From NCBI GenBank assembly GCA_024234075.1, contig JACKOV010000003.1, positions 310,001-374,000 of the forward strand: a DNA stretch of 64,000 bases, in the 5' to 3' direction. Both the position numbers and the translations under genes were made by a program. Positions within the stretch are counted from its first letter, which is position 1; the number at the start of each line of letters is the position of its first letter. The notes beneath the pieces are model-generated. The model saw nothing but the letters and a program-made list of their open reading frames with translations. It made no database searches and had not been told where the DNA came from. This stretch comes from Nevskiaceae bacterium (lineage in GTDB: Bacteria > Pseudomonadota > Gammaproteobacteria > Steroidobacterales > Steroidobacteraceae). This document shows positions 61,253 through 64,000 of the stretch, one piece after another.

Positions 61253-62805
61253 GCGGTCAGCAGCTCGGCGCGGAACTGCGTCGCTGACAGGAACGGCCGC
61301 ACGCGTGCGGCGCCGAGCGTCGCGCGAATCACCCGCAGTGTGTTGCCGGGGCCGCAGCCATGCAACGCGGCATGCTCGAGGCCCGGCATGGCGCGCAGGT
61401 ATTCGAGGAACTGCGAACCGCTGGTCCAGAAGAAATGCGTGTGGTCGTGGATCGCCAGCGGCGTGCGCACGCGTTCCAGGCGGTAGGTGGGTAGCAATGC
61501 GGCACGGCCCGGATCGAAACCGGCATCGTGCGAGAGCTTGACCCAGCGCGTCAGGCCCGGAAAGAAATGCCGGACGTCGTCGGCGGCGGTCTCGCCGAGA
61601 CTCTCGTCGGATCCATTGACCCAGATGCCGCGTGCGGCGAGGCGGCGCCAGGTGGCGAGACCCGGCGTCCACAGGCATTGGCGCTCGTGCGGGACCCAGT
61701 GCGCGGGCAGGGCTTCGGCGCGCGCCACCAGCAACCCCGTGGCCGGGTCGGTTGCCGGGGCAGAAGGCTGCAGGGGCACGCGACGGAACGGATCGGCACC
61801 TGGCAGATCGCCGCACCAGACGGCGCCGGCGTCGCGCGGCCGCGGCAGCGGCTCGTGCCGGCGCAGGCCGACGCGATCGATGCGCTGACCGTGGTGCTCG
61901 CCGCCGCGAAACTCGACCACGCCGAAGCCGAGGTCGAGCGCAGTGATGCCGACCGGTGTGTCGTCGTCGCCGAGTGCGGCGAGGCCGGCGCGCTCCTCGC
62001 TGACCAGGCGGAAACTCGTGGCATCGTTGATCGGCTCGAGCAGCGTGCGCAGATCGGTGCGGTCGCGGCGGATTTCGATCGCCAGCGCACCCTGGCCGGG
62101 TGCGGCGGCGTTGGCGGTCAGCGGCACCACCATGATCCGGCATTGGGCGAGTGCGGCGCGGACTCGCGCCGAGGTCGCGGCGAACTGCGGCGCCGGCGCG
62201 CACAGCAGACGGTCGAGTGCGGCCTTGGCGATTACGACCGCATGGCCACGGCCTGCGAGCAGGGCGCTGAGCCGGCGCTCGATGTCGCCGCGGACCGGCG
62301 GGAATGCGAGCGCGCGCGGCCGGAACGGCAGCGCCCAGGCGAGAAACGGACGCAAGTTGCTACGGCGCCGCTCCGAGCAGCACAGCACCCGCAGCGTGCC
62401 GTCGTCCTCGCCGGCCAGCAGCCGTTCGAGGCTGGCGCGCGAGAACACCAGCACGTCTCGCGCATCGGCACGCGGCAGCGTCGCTGCGATGGTGGTGGTC
62501 GTGCGCGCCGGCAGCGGCAGGTCCTTCCAGGAATGAACGGCGAGATCGATGCGCGCGGCATCGAGCTGGTCGTGCAGGTGCACGGCGAAGCCACCGCCAC
62601 GGTTGATCGTGCCGATGGGCGCGGCGGCATGGAGTGGCAACGGCACGTCGCCGGCTTCGGCATACGGCAGGTCGGCCGGTGCTGCGCTGAACGCGTAGCG
62701 GATCCGCAGACCGGCATGGGCCTGCGCCAGTGCTTCGCCGACCAGTACTGCCTGGATCCTGGACAGGGCGCTGCCGCGCGCGCCGATCATCAGCTCGCGG
62801 CTCAC
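61249..62805 (-). CDS. hemC: Hydroxymethylbilane synthase/uroporphyrinogen-III synthase-like fusion, cofactor Cys replaced
   Basis: A 518-residue protein. Residues 1-310 follow HemC: IGARGSALSRIQA, DLAVHSWKDLPLP with the catalytic Asp95, CSERRRSNLRPFL, VRGDIERRLSAL and AAPGQGALAIEIRRD. Where HemC normally has GGC-x-VPIG, with Cys holding the dipyrromethane cofactor, this has LGDDDTPVGI, so Asp281 replaces Cys. Residues of about 340-518 form a HemD-like half (LLVARAEALPAHW, CLWTPGLATWRRLAARGIWV, FFWTSGSQFLEYL, HGCGPGNTLRVI). Either cofactor attachment differs or the enzyme has changed function. The GTG start overlaps cysG; the stop overlaps hemB. Confidence 0.82.
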   Translation of the reverse strand: MSRELMIGARGSALSRIQAVLVGEALAQAHAGLRIRYAFSAAPADLPYAEAGDVPLPLHAAAPIGTINRGGGFAVHLHDQLDAARIDLAVHSWKDLPLPARTTTTIAATLPRADARDVLVFSRASLERLLAGEDDGTLRVLCCSERRRSNLRPFLAWALPFRPRALAFPPVRGDIERRLSALLAGRGHAVVIAKAALDRLLCAPAPQFAATSARVRAALAQCRIMVVPLTANAAAPGQGALAIEIRRDRTDLRTLLEPINDATSFRLVSEERAGLAALGDDDTPVGITALDLGFGVVEFRGGEHHGQRIDRVGLRRHEPLPRPRDAGAVWCGDLPGADPFRRVPLQPSAPATDPATGLLVARAEALPAHWVPHERQCLWTPGLATWRRLAARGIWVNGSDESLGETAADDVRHFFPGLTRWVKLSHDAGFDPGRAALLPTYRLERVRTPLAIHDHTHFFWTSGSQFLEYLRAMPGLEHAALHGCGPGNTLRVIRATLGAARVRPFLSATQFRAELLTA

Positions 62806-64000
62806 GAGGCCTGCTCCAGCGCGGTGCCGGCCGCGAGCGTGGCGAGGCTATCGGGGGCGCGCCCGAACCAATGTAGCTCGGTGGCGAGCGCGACCGATGT
62901 GCCGACGATCATCAGCACCGGGCCACGCAGATCGTGGGTGGGATCGTCGCGCGCCAGTTCGCCGAGCGTGGTGGTCACGATGCGCTGCTGCGGGCGCGTC
63001 GCGTGTTCGATCAGCGCCACGGGTGTGCGTGGTGCGCGGCCACCGCGCTGCAGGGCGCGTGCCGAATCGTGCAGCCGGGCGCGGCCCATGTAAATCGCCA
63101 GTGTGTCTGTGCCGGCGCCATGGGGCGCGAGGTCGTTCGCTGCTGCGTCGTGGCCGGCGCCGCGGCCGGCGAAATCGCCGATGGTCGTGTCGGCGCCAGG
63201 CGCGCGATGCGCGGTCAGCAGACGTGCGCCTGCCGCATGCTCGCGGTCGGTCAGCGGAATGCCCGCATAGGCGGCTGCGCCGAGCGCGGCGGTGATGCCG
63301 GGTATGACTTCGTAGGGAATGCCCGCGGCACGCAGCGCGCGCAGCTCTTCGCCACCGCGGCCGAATATCAGTGGGTCGCCGCCCTTGAGGCGTACCACGG
63401 TCAGGCCCTGGCGGGCGAGTGCGATCAGATGGGCGTTGATCTCGGCCTGCGGCACCTGTGCGCCACCGCCTTGCTTGGCGACTGCGACGCGCTGGGCGTC
63501 GCGGCGGACCAGCGCCAGCACGCCCTCGGATACGAGGCCGTCATGCAGTACGACGTCGGCCTCCTGCAGCGCGCGCAATGCCCGCAGCGTTAGCAGGCTG
63601 GGATCGCCCGGGCCGGCGCCGACCAGCAGCACGCGCCCCGGTCCGGGCCGCGTGCTTTCAGCCGGCGGTGCGGCTGCCGCGGCGACTCGCAGCGCGGCCT
63701 CCAGCGCCGATTCGGCCTCCGGCTCGCGGTGGGCGCGCAGCAGGCCCGCGACGGGGCCGGCGAGCAGGCCGTCGTAGAAACGGCGCCGTGTCGCGCTGTC
63801 CGGCAGCGCCGCGACGATGCGGCGCCGCGCGCGGCCGAGCAGCCGTGCGAGTGCACCGTGGGATTCATCGATCAGCACTTCGAGTCGGCCGCGCAGCAGT
63901 CGCGCCAGCATCGGTGCGCTGCCGGCGGTGGAGATGGCGATCAGCAGCGGCGAGCGATCGACAATCGCCGGGACGATGGCGCTCGAGAGCGCCGGGTCGT
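62802..64000 (-). CDS. cysG: Siroheme synthase CysG-like, 5' part outside window
   Basis: At least 399 codons of a CysG-type protein, cut by the right edge. The visible N-terminal part is the end of the precorrin-2 dehydrogenase domain (SPLLIAISTAGSAPMLARLL, then RARRRIVAALPDSATRRRFY). The uroporphyrinogen-III methyltransferase domain follows: VLLVGAGPGDPSLLTLRAL, VLHDGLVSEGVL, VVRLKGGDPLIFGRGGEEL, YEVIPGITAALGAAAYAGIP, TLAIYMGRARL and TPVALIEHATRPQQRIV. It makes precorrin-2 and, with the N-terminal domain, sirohydrochlorin/siroheme. It overlaps hemC/D by four bases, so the operon runs from uroporphyrinogen precursor synthesis to methylated tetrapyrroles. Confidence 0.92.
   Translation of the reverse strand, partial: DPALSSAIVPAIVDRSPLLIAISTAGSAPMLARLLRGRLEVLIDESHGALARLLGRARRRIVAALPDSATRRRFYDGLLAGPVAGLLRAHREPEAESALEAALRVAAAAAPPAESTRPGPGRVLLVGAGPGDPSLLTLRALRALQEADVVLHDGLVSEGVLALVRRDAQRVAVAKQGGGAQVPQAEINAHLIALARQGLTVVRLKGGDPLIFGRGGEELRALRAAGIPYEVIPGITAALGAAAYAGIPLTDREHAAGARLLTAHRAPGADTTIGDFAGRGAGHDAAANDLAPHGAGTDTLAIYMGRARLHDSARALQRGGRAPRTPVALIEHATRPQQRIVTTTLGELARDDPTHDLRGPVLMIVGTSVALATELHWFGRAPDSLATLAAGTALEQAS

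Overview
The window is a gene-dense, very GC-rich bacterial chromosome segment, about 65-70% GC by eye, with about 65 protein genes. I see no rRNA or tRNA genes, no CRISPR array, and no transposase or integrase. Tat and Sec signal peptides, a TonB-dependent receptor and cytochrome c' indicate a Gram-negative proteobacterium. RdgC and a cheY-cheZ-cheA-cheY-cheW-cheR-cheD-cheB locus point to Gammaproteobacteria. One feature is atypical for that class: a Shemin-type 5-aminolevulinate synthase in a tetrapyrrole operon at the right end.

Layout. 1-12.4 kb: start of a DEAD-box helicase gene, several flavin oxidoreductases, a TonB receptor/amine oxidase pair, a membrane-anchored LytTR regulator, an exported amidase, a cytochrome c'-like lipoprotein, a hydroxylase coupled to an arylmalonate decarboxylase-like protein, and a broken VOC gene. 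12.4-18.7 kb: a probable extracytoplasmic flavin-based reductase module. It has two Tat-exported fumarate-reductase-like flavoproteins, ApbE flavin transferase, an exported FMN-binding protein with a flavinylation motif, a small four-helix membrane protein and a GntR/UTRA regulator. 18.7-26.8 kb: an ArsC-like reductase, RdgC, a PQQ-type sugar dehydrogenase, a ribose-type ABC importer, a ureidoglycolate lyase-like protein and a DUF2934 protein. 27.1-35.0 kb: a chemotaxis operon preceded by a sigma-28-like promoter. 35.0-46.5 kb: an acetyltransferase, an MFS_3 transporter, a second racemase-like protein, a cysteine synthase-like enzyme, an unknown membrane protein, a two-component system, an HIBYL-CoA hydrolase and an emrRAB-type efflux operon.

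47.2-50.6 kb: a compact four-gene operon encoding a haem-oxygenase-like diiron oxidase (CADD/PqqC fold), a SAM methyltransferase, an unrecognised small helical protein and a Rieske oxygenase. It looks like a small-molecule tailoring pathway. 50.7-58.3 kb: a SirB2 protein, a translationally coupled PadR-controlled MacAB-type exporter, and an acyl-CoA dehydrogenase. 58.3-64 kb: a membrane protein of unknown role, then the minus-strand operon cysG-hemC/D-hemB-hemA (ALAS). Its HemC half has Asp where the dipyrromethane-cofactor cysteine should be.

The strongest candidates for undescribed biology are the flavinylated reductase module, the diiron oxidase-methyltransferase-Rieske operon, and the Shemin-type operon with its cofactor-Cys-less HemC/HemD fusion. 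All functional statements come from motif reading and remembered family features; no database search was run.
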